Positions 32,911 through 41,607 are shown, counted from the stretch's first letter. The stretch is DNA of 45,038 bases from JBEKHI01 sp050012355 (GCA_050012355.1 JBEKHI010000011.1:1-45038); one strand, 5' to 3'. Notes: generated from the letters alone by a model not told the origin. Made by a program: numbers and translations.

Positions 32911-33867
32911 GTGACCGATCCGTTCGAAGTGCTGACGATGGGCCGGATCGGCGTGGATATCTACCCGCTGCAGGTGGGCGTGCGGCTGGAGGACGTGACG
33001 TCGTTCGGCAAGTACCTGGGCGGCAGCGCGGCCAACGTCGCGGTCGCCGCGTCGCGACTGGGCCGCCGGTCAGCGGTGATCACCCGCACGGGCGAGGATC
33101 CGTTCGGGCGCTTCCTGCACAAGGCCCTGAACGGCTACGGCGTGGACGATCGTTACGTGACAAGCGTCCCCAGCCTGCCGACCCCGGTGACGTTTTGCGA
33201 GATCTTCCCGCCGGATGACTTCCCGATCTACTTCTACCGGTACCCGAAGGCGCCCGATCTGGAGCTGGCCCCGGCCGAACTCGATATGCCGGCGGTTGTG
33301 GCGGCAGGCGTCTTCTGGGTCACCGTGACCGGGCTTTCGCAAGAACCCAGCCGGTCAGCGACGCTGGCAGCGCTGGCCGAGCGGGCCAGATCCGGCATCA
33401 CCGTCCTGGACTTGGACTACCGGCCCACCCTGTGGCCGTCGCGCGACGAAGCACGCCGGTGGGCGCGGGCGGCGTTGCCGCACGCCACCGTCGCGGTCGG
33501 CAACCTCGATGAATGCGAGACCGCGACCGGAACCCGGGATCCGGAGGCGGCGGGGCGGGCGCTACGCGAGCTGGGCGTGGACCTCGCGGTGGTCAAGCAA
33601 GGGCCGGCCGGTGTGCTGGCGCTCGACGACGGCGGCGCTGTCCACGTCCCGCCGCTCAGCGTCGAGGTCGTGAACGGGATCGGGGCGGGTGACGCGTTCG
33701 GCGGCGCACTCTGCCACGGACTGCTCGCCGGCTGGGATACCGCCGCGGTGATGCGGTTCGCGAACGCGGCCGGGGCGATCGTGGCTTCCCGGCTATCGTG
33801 CGCCGACGCCATGCCTACCCGCGACGAGGTGCGGCAACTGCTGGCGGATCACGCCGATGTTCACTGA
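32911..33867 (+). CDS. iolC: 5-dehydro-2-deoxygluconokinase (inositol catabolism)
   Basis: This 318-residue PfkB kinase phosphorylates 5-dehydro-2-deoxy-D-gluconate in myo-inositol breakdown. It has LTMGRIGVDIYPLQ near the N-terminus, KYLGGSAANVAVAASRLG, LDYRPTLW and the ATP/base motif NGIGAGDAFGGALCHG. The GTG at 32911 gives the normal N-terminus (VTDPFEVLTMGRIG). It lies about 7 bases after a -10-like element and has no Shine-Dalgarno sequence, so the transcript may be leaderless. The stop overlaps the next gene by 11 bases. It heads the operon iolC, Cgl0158-type aldolase, iolB, iolD. Confidence 0.93.
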   Translation: MTDPFEVLTMGRIGVDIYPLQVGVRLEDVTSFGKYLGGSAANVAVAASRLGRRSAVITRTGEDPFGRFLHKALNGYGVDDRYVTSVPSLPTPVTFCEIFPPDDFPIYFYRYPKAPDLELAPAELDMPAVVAAGVFWVTVTGLSQEPSRSATLAALAERARSGITVLDLDYRPTLWPSRDEARRWARAALPHATVAVGNLDECETATGTRDPEAAGRALRELGVDLAVVKQGPAGVLALDDGGAVHVPPLSVEVVNGIGAGDAFGGALCHGLLAGWDTAAVMRFANAAGAIVASRLSCADAMPTRDEVRQLLADHADVH

Positions 33868-34732
33868 CCGGATCGCCGAGATCATCAGCGTTCGGGTCCA
33901 CCGCCCGGAGTACGTGGCCGAGGCGGCGGCCGCCCGGAAGCGGGCCGCGACTCTGGTGGGCGCCGATGGCCGCATGGTGATCATCGCCGCCGATCATCCG
34001 GCTCGCGGATCGCTGGGCGTCGGTGGCGAGCGGCTGGCCATGGCCGGCCGAGGGGACCTGCTGGAGCGGCTGTGCACCGCACTGGGGCGCCCGGGTGTCA
34101 CGGGCGTGCTCGGTACCGCCGACATTCTCGAAGACCTGCTGCTGCTTGGCGTCCTTGACGGCAAGGTGATCATCGGCTCGATGAACCGGGGAGGACTGTC
34201 CGGCACCGCTTTCGAGCTGGACGACCGGTTCACCGGGTACGACGCCGAGACGATCAGCCGGATGGGTTTTGACGGCGGCAAGATGCTGCTGCGCATTGAC
34301 CCGGACGATCCGCTGACCGCGCGGACGCTGGAGTCCTGCGGCCACGCGGTAACTGAACTGGCCGGGCGTCGGCTGATGGCGATGATCGAGCCGTTCATCT
34401 CCAGCCGGATTGAGTCCCGGGTACGCAACGACCTGTCGGCCGAGGCGATGATCCGGGCCATCTCGATCGCCTCGGGACTCGGCGCCACCTCGGCGTATAC
34501 CTGGCTGAAGGTGCCAGTCGTGCCGGACATGGAGCGGGTGATGGCGGCCTCGACGCTGCCCGCGCTGCTGCTGGGCGGCGACGTGCCGGATTCGTCGCGG
34601 AACACGTTCAATGGCTGGCGGGAAGCACTGCGGCTGCCCACCGTGCGAGGCATCGTGGCTGGCCGCTCGCTGCTGTATCCGGCCGACGGCGACGTTTCCC
34701 GCGCTGTCGATACCGTCGTCGGCCTGCTCTAA
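33857..34732 (+). CDS. Cgl0158-family (beta/alpha)8 aldolase-like protein of inositol operons
   Basis: This 291-residue barrel protein is related to DeoC/LacD aldolases and the Cgl0158 family that sits beside iolC in actinobacteria. Recognisable segments are MVIIAADHPARGSLGVGG, VIIGSMNRGGLSG, GGKMLLRIDPDD and LGGDVPDSSRNTF. By position it likely cleaves 6-phospho-5-dehydro-2-deoxygluconate, the IolJ step, giving dihydroxyacetone phosphate and malonate semialdehyde; this is inferred from context. The ATG overlaps the iolC stop, so the two are coupled. The iolB ribosome site GGGGAGG follows its stop. Confidence 0.85.
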   Translation: MFTDRIAEIISVRVHRPEYVAEAAAARKRAATLVGADGRMVIIAADHPARGSLGVGGERLAMAGRGDLLERLCTALGRPGVTGVLGTADILEDLLLLGVLDGKVIIGSMNRGGLSGTAFELDDRFTGYDAETISRMGFDGGKMLLRIDPDDPLTARTLESCGHAVTELAGRRLMAMIEPFISSRIESRVRNDLSAEAMIRAISIASGLGATSAYTWLKVPVVPDMERVMAASTLPALLLGGDVPDSSRNTFNGWREALRLPTVRGIVAGRSLLYPADGDVSRAVDTVVGLL

Positions 34733-34751
34733 CATCCCGGGGGGAGGAAAC

Positions 34752-35630
34752 GTGGACACTGGATTGCATCGCCCGGCCGGAACGCTGGCGTCAGGCCCGT
34801 TCTCGGTCCAGCTGACCGCGGTGGACGCTGGCTGGTCCTACAGCGCGCTGCGGGTGCTGGAGCTAGCCCCAGGCGAGTCGGCCGTCATCGCCACCGGCGA
34901 GGAGGAAATGATCGTCTTGCCGCTCGCGGGATCATGCACGGTGAACTGCGACGGCGCCGGGTTCGAGCTGGACGGCCGGGAAAGCGTCTTCGCCGCGGTG
35001 ACCGACTTCGCCTACATCCCGCGCGACGCGCGGGCCCAGATCACGTCGAGTAGCGGTGGCCGGTTCGCGCTGCCAGCGGCCCTGGCCCGGCGGCGGCTGC
35101 CCGCTCGCTACGGTCCGGCGGCGGAGGTACCGGTGGAGATCCGCGGCGCGGGCTCGTGCTCGCGGCAGGTCAACAATTTCTGCACCCCGGAGGCGTTCGA
35201 GACCGACAAGCTGATCGCCGTCGAGGTCTTGACGCCAGCGGGGAACTGGTCGTCGTATCCGCCGCACAAGCACGACGCCGACCGCCCGGGCGAGTCGGTG
35301 CTCGAGGAGATCTACTACTTCGAGCTTGGCGCCGGACCCGCCGGTCCCGGTTTGGGCTACCACCGGGTCTACGGGACCGAGGACCGGCCGATCGACCTGG
35401 TGGCCGAGGTGCGCTCGGGTGACGTCGTGCTGGTACCCCACGGATGGCACGGCCCGTCGATGGCGCCTCCTGGTTATGACCTCTACTACCTGAACGTCAT
35501 GGCCGGGCCAGCCGCCGAGCGGGCCTGGCTCATCTGCGATGACCCGGCCCACGCGTGGATCCGCGGAACCTGGCCACAGCAGCCGGCCGATCCGCGGCTG
35601 CCGATGGCATCCGGAGGGCGGCGGTCATGA
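34752..35630 (+). CDS. iolB: 5-deoxy-glucuronate isomerase
   Basis: This is a 292-residue bicupin protein that converts 5-deoxy-glucuronate to 5-dehydro-2-deoxygluconate. The metal site is visible as SSYPPHKHD and EEIYYFEL, with VLVPHGWHGPS completing the second cupin. The GTG start follows GGGGAGGAAA. Open frame continues upstream inside the preceding gene but lacks homology. The stop overlaps the iolD start (ATGA). Its length fits the family. Confidence 0.94.
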   Translation: MDTGLHRPAGTLASGPFSVQLTAVDAGWSYSALRVLELAPGESAVIATGEEEMIVLPLAGSCTVNCDGAGFELDGRESVFAAVTDFAYIPRDARAQITSSSGGRFALPAALARRRLPARYGPAAEVPVEIRGAGSCSRQVNNFCTPEAFETDKLIAVEVLTPAGNWSSYPPHKHDADRPGESVLEEIYYFELGAGPAGPGLGYHRVYGTEDRPIDLVAEVRSGDVVLVPHGWHGPSMAPPGYDLYYLNVMAGPAAERAWLICDDPAHAWIRGTWPQQPADPRLPMASGGRRS

Positions 35631-37555
35631 CCGGCACTGTGCGGCTGACCGTGGCTCAGGCGATCGTCCGCTTCCTGGCCAATCAGGTGACCGAGCGGGA
35701 CGGAAGCCAGCAGCGGCTGTTCGCGGGCTGTTTCGGCATCTTCGGGCACGGCAACCTGGCTGGCATCGGGCAGGCTCTTTTGCAGGCCGAGCTGGCGGAG
35801 CCGGGAGCCTTGCCTTATTACCAGGGTCGCAACGAGCAGGCCATGGTCCATGTGGCTAGTGGCTACGCCCGGATGCGGAACCGGCTGTCCACGATGGCCT
35901 GTACGACCTCGATCGGACCGGGCGCCACCAACCTCGTCACCGGGGCCGCGCTGGCCACCGTGAACCGGCTGCCGGTGCTCCTGCTCCCCGGCGATGTCTT
36001 CGCCACCCGGGTAGCCAGTCCGGTCTTGCAGGAGCTGGAGTACCCGGGAGGCCTGGATGTCTCGGTCAATGACACGCTGCGGCCGGTGTCCCGCTTCTTC
36101 GACCGGATCTGGCGTCCCGAGCAGCTGCCGGCCGCGCTGCTGGGCGCGACGAGAGTCCTCGCCGATCCGGCTGAGACGGGCGCGGTCACGGTCGCGCTGC
36201 CACAAGACGTGCAGGCCGAGGCGGCGGACTGGCCCGCCGAGCTGTTCGCCCGGCGCGTCTGGCACGTCGGCAGGCCGGTTCCCGAGCCGGGCGCTCTCGC
36301 CCGGGCGGCCGACGCCATCCGGGACGCCCGCAGGCCGCTGATCGTGGCCGGGGGCGGCGTCATCTACAGCGAGGCAGCGGCGGCGCTCGCGGCGCTGGCG
36401 GAGCGGACCGGGATCCCGGTCGCCGAGACTCAGGCGGGCAAGGGTTCGCTGCGGTATGACCACCCGCTGGCACTCGGCGCCATCGGCAGCACCGGCACCG
36501 TGGCGGCCAACGCGATGGCCGCCGCGGCCGATGTGGTGATCGGCGTCGGCACCAGGTACAGCGACTTCACGACTGCCTCGCGGACCATTTTCGCGGTCCC
36601 CGACGTCCGGTTCGTCAACATCAACATCGCGGCGGCGGACTCGGCCAAGCTGGCCGGCATCGGCGTAACGGCCGACGCCCGGGCGGCGCTGACCGCGCTG
36701 GCCAGCGCGCTGGATGGCTGGTCAGTCCCCGCTGACTACCGGCAGGAGGCGCGCGAGCGGGCAGCGGCCTGGGATGCCGAGGTCACCCGCGCCTACGCTC
36801 TCCGGCACGAGCCGCTCCCGGCTCAGTCGGAGGTCATCGGGGCCGTCAATGACGCGGCCGGCGAGCGTGGCGTCGTCGTCTGCGCCGCTGGCTCGATGCC
36901 CGGCGACCTGCACAAACTCTGGCGCAGCCGGGACACCAAGGCCTATCACGTGGAGTACGGCTACTCGTGCATGGGCTACGAGATCGCCGGCGGGATCGGC
37001 GTCCGGATGGCGGCGCCGGACCGGGATGTCTACGTGCTGGTCGGCGACGGCTCCTACCTGATGATGGCCCAGGAACTCGTCACCGCTGTTCAGGAGAACA
37101 TCAACATCACCGTCGTGCTTGTCCAGAACCACGGCTTCGCCTCGATCGGATCGCTGTCCGAGACCGTCGGCGTGCCCAGGTACGGCACCTGGTATCGCTA
37201 CCGGAACCCGGCCACCGGACGCCTCGACGGCGACGTACTGCCAGTTGACCTGGCCGCGAACGCCCGCAGCCTCGGCGTCCGGGTACACGAGCCAGCGAAC
37301 ATAGCCGAGTTGCGGGACGCGCTAGGCCGGGCCCGGCAGGAGGACGGCCCCAGCCTGATCCAGGTCCTTACCGATCCGCTGATCTCCGGGCCCGGTAGCG
37401 ACGCCTGGTGGGACGTACCCGTCGCCGAGGTATCTGAGCTCCCGGCGACTTCCGGTGCCCGCCAGGTCTACGAGGCGGCGAAGGTCCACCAGCGGCCATA
37501 TCTGGCGCCCGCCGAGCGGCCGGCCGCCACCGGCCCTGACCAGGAAGTGCCATAG
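35627..37555 (+). CDS. iolD: 3D-(3,5/4)-trihydroxycyclohexane-1,2-dione hydrolase
   Basis: This 642-residue thiamine-diphosphate enzyme opens the cyclic trihydroxy-dione ring in inositol catabolism. The N-terminal PYR domain carries the TPP-activating Glu in GRNEQAMVHVA. A central domain follows (LIVAGGGVIYSEA). The C-terminal PP domain has the TPP/Mg motif GDGSYLMMAQE through VVLVQNHG. FGIFGHGNLAGIGQAL is typical of IolD. The start is ATG at 35627, overlapping the iolB stop. It is the last gene of the operon. iolG, iolE and iolA are not in the window. Confidence 0.95.
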   Translation: MTGTVRLTVAQAIVRFLANQVTERDGSQQRLFAGCFGIFGHGNLAGIGQALLQAELAEPGALPYYQGRNEQAMVHVASGYARMRNRLSTMACTTSIGPGATNLVTGAALATVNRLPVLLLPGDVFATRVASPVLQELEYPGGLDVSVNDTLRPVSRFFDRIWRPEQLPAALLGATRVLADPAETGAVTVALPQDVQAEAADWPAELFARRVWHVGRPVPEPGALARAADAIRDARRPLIVAGGGVIYSEAAAALAALAERTGIPVAETQAGKGSLRYDHPLALGAIGSTGTVAANAMAAAADVVIGVGTRYSDFTTASRTIFAVPDVRFVNINIAAADSAKLAGIGVTADARAALTALASALDGWSVPADYRQEARERAAAWDAEVTRAYALRHEPLPAQSEVIGAVNDAAGERGVVVCAAGSMPGDLHKLWRSRDTKAYHVEYGYSCMGYEIAGGIGVRMAAPDRDVYVLVGDGSYLMMAQELVTAVQENINITVVLVQNHGFASIGSLSETVGVPRYGTWYRYRNPATGRLDGDVLPVDLAANARSLGVRVHEPANIAELRDALGRARQEDGPSLIQVLTDPLISGPGSDAWWDVPVAEVSELPATSGARQVYEAAKVHQRPYLAPAERPAATGPDQEVP

Positions 37556-37561
37556 GCAGAA

Positions 37562-37606
37562 TGTCTTAACATTTAGTATTGTGTTACAAGCTGACAAAGT
37601 TATACG
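37562..37606 (+). promoter_or_regulatory. possible gntR promoter/operator
   Basis: The gap after iolD contains AATGTCTTAACATT (37560-37573), a dyad with arms AATGT/ACATT, and GACA at 37593-37596. A weak TTGTGT (37579-37584) and TATACG (37601-37606) pair lies about nine bases before the GTG at 37615. Its TGTC/GACA half-sites resemble those before iolC, which would fit autoregulation. Confidence 0.35.
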
Positions 37607-37614
37607 CTGGCCGC

Positions 37615-38439
37615 GTGGCCCGACTTGTAGCGCGTTCGGCCGGTTTCGCGTCCGAATCCGGCGCGGCTCCGACGCCAGCGGAAGCCGGGGTCGCTGTCGG
37701 CGGGCCGGTGGACAAGACGAGCCCGGTGCCGCTCTATTTCCAGATAGCCGAGAATCTCAAGCGAGCGATTGAGTCCGGAGAGCTTCAGCCTGGTGATCGT
37801 CTCGACAATGAGTTCCAGCTCAGCGAGCGGCTAAGCGTCAGCCGTCCCACCGTGCGCCAGGCCATTCAGCGGCTCGCGCAAGAAGGGCTGGTCGTCCGGC
37901 AGCGTGGTGTCGGCACGGTCGTCGTCAACCGCCGTGTTCAGCGCAGGCTGGCCCTCAGCAGCCTCTATGAAGACCTCAGCTCGTCGGGCCGGGAACCCGC
38001 CACCACGGTCCTGTCGGTGGAGGACGTGCAGGCGGACGAGGACGTCGCGGCCGCTCTGGGTGTCGCGTCGGGGCAGACCGTCATGCGGATCGAGCGAGTG
38101 CGCGAGGCCGACGGCCGCCCGCTGGCTGTCATGCGTAACTATCTGCCGGCCGGCTTGCTGCCGGGAACCGACGTGGAGTCCGCGCTGTCGCGCCGCGGAC
38201 TATACGAGACGCTGCGCCAGCAGGGCGTTCAGTTCCACTCGGCCGAAGAGGTCATCGGCGCGCGGAAGGCCACCACGGCCGAGGCGGCACTGCTGCAGGT
38301 GCCACGCAACAGCACGGTTCTCACGATGAGCCGGGTGGCGCTGGATCCGGCTGGACGCGCCATCGAGTACGGCGTCCACGCGTACCTGGCGGACCGGTAC
38401 TCGTTCCGGGTAGCCCTGGGGCCGATGACGCGGACCTGA
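37615..38439 (+). CDS. GntR/HutC-family transcriptional regulator, likely inositol regulator
   Basis: This regulator has an N-terminal winged helix (PVPLYFQIAENLKRAIESG, then LSERLSVSRPTVRQAIQRLAQEGLVVRQRGVGT) and a C-terminal UTRA ligand-binding domain ending DRYSFRVALG. It follows iolD directly, so it probably senses an inositol metabolite and represses the iol operon. The start is uncertain. GTG 37615 gives 274 residues and sits where a leaderless message would begin; GTG 37708 (DKTSPVPLYF) gives 243 residues, the usual family length. No clear ribosome site precedes either. The extra 31 residues are Ala-rich and probably disordered. Confidence 0.88.
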   Translation: MARLVARSAGFASESGAAPTPAEAGVAVGGPVDKTSPVPLYFQIAENLKRAIESGELQPGDRLDNEFQLSERLSVSRPTVRQAIQRLAQEGLVVRQRGVGTVVVNRRVQRRLALSSLYEDLSSSGREPATTVLSVEDVQADEDVAAALGVASGQTVMRIERVREADGRPLAVMRNYLPAGLLPGTDVESALSRRGLYETLRQQGVQFHSAEEVIGARKATTAEAALLQVPRNSTVLTMSRVALDPAGRAIEYGVHAYLADRYSFRVALGPMTRT

Positions 38440-38952
38440 CGGTTTTCCCTCCTTGGCGGCCAGCGGCTGCGCGACTTCAACGACACCGATGCTGCACGGG
38501 TGCGCGGCGACCGCGCATGCCGATGGCGGAGTCGTAGCACCATGCCGCTTGCCGTTTAACCCTCGGGAATCCCGAGACGACCGGCCGGCCAGTCGGCAGC
38601 GTACCCGAGCCTGCGGTGCCACCCAGGCTCGGACTGGCCTGCCGTCAAGATAACGGTAACTAGCCGTCGGCCCGCGACGGCCCGTTTCCACCATCTTCTT
38701 GTTTCGTTGCCGGGCCCTGCCGAAGAGCCGCACCGATGCTGCATCGATGTCGTTGAGGTCAGGCCGCTTTCCGGGCATAACGCCCGTTCTGCTGCGGCGC
38801 GCGGGCGGTTCTGCTGGTTTCGAGAGCTGAACGCTTTCGGGGGTGAATTGGCTATTACAGGGTGGAGGCCGGCTGCGGTCGCGTCTGCCGATGCGGGCCC
38901 GGCCGGGTCGTCCTAAGAGGCCAATAGATGAGAGCGACAGTCAGGAGATCAG
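38440..38952. other. 513-bp non-coding stretch with an imperfect inverted repeat
   Basis: I see no convincing gene. An inverted repeat pairs 38473-38505 with 38728-38760 (27 of 33 positions match when one is reverse-complemented), and a small CTCGGG/CCCGAG hairpin lies near 38563-38577. The layout could be the ends of a decayed insertion of about 290 bp. The right end should contain the sigma-gene promoter, which I could not assign. Confidence 0.4.
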
Positions 38953-39495
38953 TTGGACGAGAAACAGCTGGCTGCCTTCGAAGCATTCGTCAGCGAGTCC
39001 GGTGACACGCTGCTGAGGACGGCGGTATTTCTCACGTCTGACCCGCATATCGCCGAGGATGTCTATCAGGAGACCATGTACCGGCTCTCAACGCGGTGGC
39101 CGAAGGTGGACAGTCCCCTGGGATTCTGCCGCCGCGTTATGCGCAACATCGTCATTGACTGGGCACGAACTCAGCAGCGGCGGCCGAGTGAGGTGGAGCT
39201 TCATCAGCGGTTCGATAGCGGCGACCCTCGGTCTGGTGATCGGGTCGCGGCGGTCGAGCTGCGTCTGGCGCTATCCTCCGCGCTTAACACGCTCACGGCG
39301 CGGCAGCGGGCGATCCTGGTATTCCGCTACTGCGACGACCGCAGCGAGAACGAGGTCGCCGCCCTCCTGGGTGTCTCCGCCGGCACGGTCAAGAGCGGCG
39401 CCTCCCGGGCGATGGCGCGGCTACGTACGCATCCAGCCCTCGTCAGCCTTTTCGCGGCTACCGAGATGAGCAGCCGAAGGGTTCGTTATGCCTGA
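38953..39495 (+). CDS. SigE-family ECF-like RNA polymerase sigma factor
   Basis: This 180-residue sigma-70 family protein has region 2 at about 14-80 (LLRTAVFLTSDPHIAEDVYQ, RVMRNIVIDWAR) and region 4 at about 105-165 (LTARQRAILVFRYCDDRSENEVAALLGVSAGTVKSGASRAMARL). This is the actinobacterial SigE-family subgroup. The TTG start has AGGAG five bases upstream. Members usually precede an anti-sigma or exported-protein gene. Here an 11-codon mini-ORF overlaps the stop and then a secreted protease begins, so it may control its own operon. No anti-sigma factor is seen. Confidence 0.92.
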   Translation: MDEKQLAAFEAFVSESGDTLLRTAVFLTSDPHIAEDVYQETMYRLSTRWPKVDSPLGFCRRVMRNIVIDWARTQQRRPSEVELHQRFDSGDPRSGDRVAAVELRLALSSALNTLTARQRAILVFRYCDDRSENEVAALLGVSAGTVKSGASRAMARLRTHPALVSLFAATEMSSRRVRYA

Positions 39496-39523
39496 CCTCG
39501 ACGTTCTGGAGGAAGAGGGATGA
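39488..39523 (+). CDS. 11-codon mini-ORF linking sigma factor and sedolisin genes
   Basis: The frame ATG(39488) to TGA(39521) encodes MPDLDVLEEEG. Its start lies inside the sigma-factor stop region and its stop overlaps the sedolisin ATG (ATGA), so ribosomes could pass from the sigma gene to the protease gene through it. It may be a coupling element or the remnant of a lost anti-sigma gene. That it is translated is inference only. Confidence 0.35.
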   Translation: MPDLDVLEEEG

Positions 39524-41397
39524 GGATGCGCATCCGTCTCAGCGCGGCCCTGGCGGTGACCGCGGCGTCTGTGCTGGTCGCCAGCGCTTCAGCCGCCACC
39601 GCGGCCACCCCGGCCCCTGACGGCCGGGCGGTGATCGCGAGTACGGTGCCGGTGTCCGGGCCGGGCCCGCTCCGAGCGCTGGCGGCGGGCAGCCGGGTGC
39701 GGCTCAGCGTGTTCGTCGGCCAGGACCAGGCGGGCCTGGCCGCGGCGGCCACGGCCATTTCCGACCCGGACAGCCCGAGCTACCAGCACTACCTCAGCCC
39801 GGCCCAGGTGCAGGCCCGCTTCGGCGCGACCGACGCACAGCGGGCCGCGGTGCGTGGCTGGCTGAGCGGCTCCGGCCTGGTCGTCACGGGTGATGACGAC
39901 TTCGTCATCACCGCCATGGGCACCGCGGCCAAGGCCGAGGCGACGCTGCGGGCGGGCCTGGCGGTCAGCCACTCCGCGGACGGCGTCGAGCAGGTGGTGC
40001 CCAGCCGGGCCATCTCGCTGCCGGCCGCGCTCGCGGGTGCCATCACCACGATCCGGGTGAGTCCGGCGGTGGTTCCGCTCACCCCGCACCAGTCGCTGAA
40101 CCCGGCGGCAACGGACTCCGGGCAGTGCTCGGCCTACTACGGGCAGAAGAAGGCCACCGGCCTGCCGGACGCCTACGGCCGGACGATGACCTGGGCGCCG
40201 TGCGGCTACACGCCGGTCCAGTTGCGGGACGCCTACGGGGCGACTCAGGCCAGACTCACCGGGGCCGGGGCCAGCGTGGCGGTCATCAGCGAGACCAGCG
40301 ACCCGACGGCGCTCAGCGACGCCAACCGCTGGGCCGGGCAGCAGCGCGTCCCGCCGTTCGCCTCCGGCCAGTTCAAGACGTACACCGGGGCGGATGCGGG
40401 TGGCGGCGGCACAATCGAGGACGCTCTCGATATCGAGGCCGTCCACGGGATGGCCCCGGCCGCCAAGGTTGACTTCGTGTCCGGCGGCGGCCAGATCACG
40501 GGTGACCCGCTGCTCGACGCGCTGGACACGGTGGTGACCCATCGCCTGGCGGACGTGGTGACGAGCTCGTGGTGGGAGAGCCTCATGCCGTTTCCCGCCA
40601 GCATGGTCACGTCCTGGGAGAGCGTGCTGGAGCGGGCCGCGGCCGAGGGCATCACGGTCAATTTCGCCTCCGGTGACTACAGCAACCTGGTGGGCCTGGA
40701 GTACCCCGGCTCTGACCCGTGGGTCACGAGCGTCGGCGGCACCAGCCTGGCCATCGGGGCCACCGGCAATTACCTGTGGGAGACCGCGTGGGACTCCGAC
40801 ACGACCACCCTGGCCAGCAACGGCAAGTCCTGGAGCCCGGCACCGCCCGGAGAATTTGGCGGCGGCAGCACTGGCGGCGTATCCGAGGAGTTCACCGAGC
40901 CCAGTTATCAGGACGGCGTGGTCAGCGGGAACACCTGGGACGGCAAGCGGATGCGCGCCGTGCCGGACGTGTCCGCGTTCGCCGACTGGGACCTCGGCTA
41001 CCAGATCGGCCTGACGGTGCCCGTCGGGACTACCACTCGGACCAGGTTCGAGGATGAGGTCAACGGCGGCACCAGCCTGGCATCCCCGCTGTTCGCTGGA
41101 TTCGAGGCCGACCTGATCCAGGGCCGTGGCGGGACCCGGCTGGGCTTCGCCAACCCGCTGCTCTACCGCAGCGCGAACTCGGCCGCGTTCCACGACATAA
41201 CGAGCGACCCGCAAGGACGCGGATTCACCGAGGCGGTGGTCTACGGGCCGGCCTTCGATGAGCCCCCGACCCTGTTGTCCATGGGGCAGTGCGGCGTCCA
41301 CAAGACGCTGGCGTGCGGCCCTGGCTACAACATGGTCACCGGCCTGGGGTCGCCAGGCCCGGCGTTCTTCCGCTCGTTCGGCTCGCGGCCGCGGTAA
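39520..41397 (+). CDS. secreted sedolisin (S53 serine-carboxyl peptidase, kumamolisin-like)
   Basis: This 625-residue pre-pro-protease has a signal peptide (1-29, ending AATAA) and a pro-kumamolisin activation domain at about 45-185 (SYQHYLSPAQVQARFGAT). In the catalytic domain, E300 and D304 (TIEDALDIE), oxyanion D386 (ASGDYS) and S519 (GGTSLASP) are all present. The E-to-D spacing of 4 and D-to-D spacing of 82 equal those of kumamolisin. FHDITSD (559-560) and GYNMVTGLGSPG fit the C-terminal calcium site. Sedolisins are active in acid, suggesting protein scavenging at low pH. GAAGAGGG precedes the ATG, and the gene is linked to the sigma factor. Confidence 0.95.
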   Translation: MRMRIRLSAALAVTAASVLVASASAATAATPAPDGRAVIASTVPVSGPGPLRALAAGSRVRLSVFVGQDQAGLAAAATAISDPDSPSYQHYLSPAQVQARFGATDAQRAAVRGWLSGSGLVVTGDDDFVITAMGTAAKAEATLRAGLAVSHSADGVEQVVPSRAISLPAALAGAITTIRVSPAVVPLTPHQSLNPAATDSGQCSAYYGQKKATGLPDAYGRTMTWAPCGYTPVQLRDAYGATQARLTGAGASVAVISETSDPTALSDANRWAGQQRVPPFASGQFKTYTGADAGGGGTIEDALDIEAVHGMAPAAKVDFVSGGGQITGDPLLDALDTVVTHRLADVVTSSWWESLMPFPASMVTSWESVLERAAAEGITVNFASGDYSNLVGLEYPGSDPWVTSVGGTSLAIGATGNYLWETAWDSDTTTLASNGKSWSPAPPGEFGGGSTGGVSEEFTEPSYQDGVVSGNTWDGKRMRAVPDVSAFADWDLGYQIGLTVPVGTTTRTRFEDEVNGGTSLASPLFAGFEADLIQGRGGTRLGFANPLLYRSANSAAFHDITSDPQGRGFTEAVVYGPAFDEPPTLLSMGQCGVHKTLACGPGYNMVTGLGSPGPAFFRSFGSRPR

Positions 41398-41412
41398 CGA
41401 TCCTCGTTAAGG

Positions 41413-41492
41413 CGACGGTTCCGTATGCAATGATCCGGCCCGGTAATCGGATCGACGATTACCCAGGCGGATCACTGCATACAAAAACCGGA
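41413..41492. repeat. long imperfect hairpin after the sedolisin gene
   Basis: 27-base arms (41423-41449 and 41456-41482, few mismatches) surround a 6-base loop; outer CGGTT/AACCG bases extend it to 41413-41492. There is no T-run beyond the stem. By position it may be a factor-independent terminator for the sigma-sedolisin operon. It is the first of five palindromes in the 744-bp gap (41398-42141), which holds no gene I can support. Confidence 0.65.
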
Positions 41493-41607
41493 GCCACCGG
41501 CCATCTCCGCCCCCGGGTAAGAAAACCTCGTTTGCACGACACTAGGGTTCCTGTTGTGCAGGGGTTTGTCTGGGGCTGATGTTATCTGCCCGGGGTGCCT
41601 GACGACC

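Noticed and set aside
35863..36363. Open frames antisense to iolD
   Set aside because: iolD has complete TPP motifs on the plus strand; the antisense frames are Ser/Arg/Ala-rich shadows.
38200..38916. Short open frames between gntR and the sigma gene
   Set aside because: No family motif, no ribosome site, and they overlap the inverted-repeat segment or the end of gntR.
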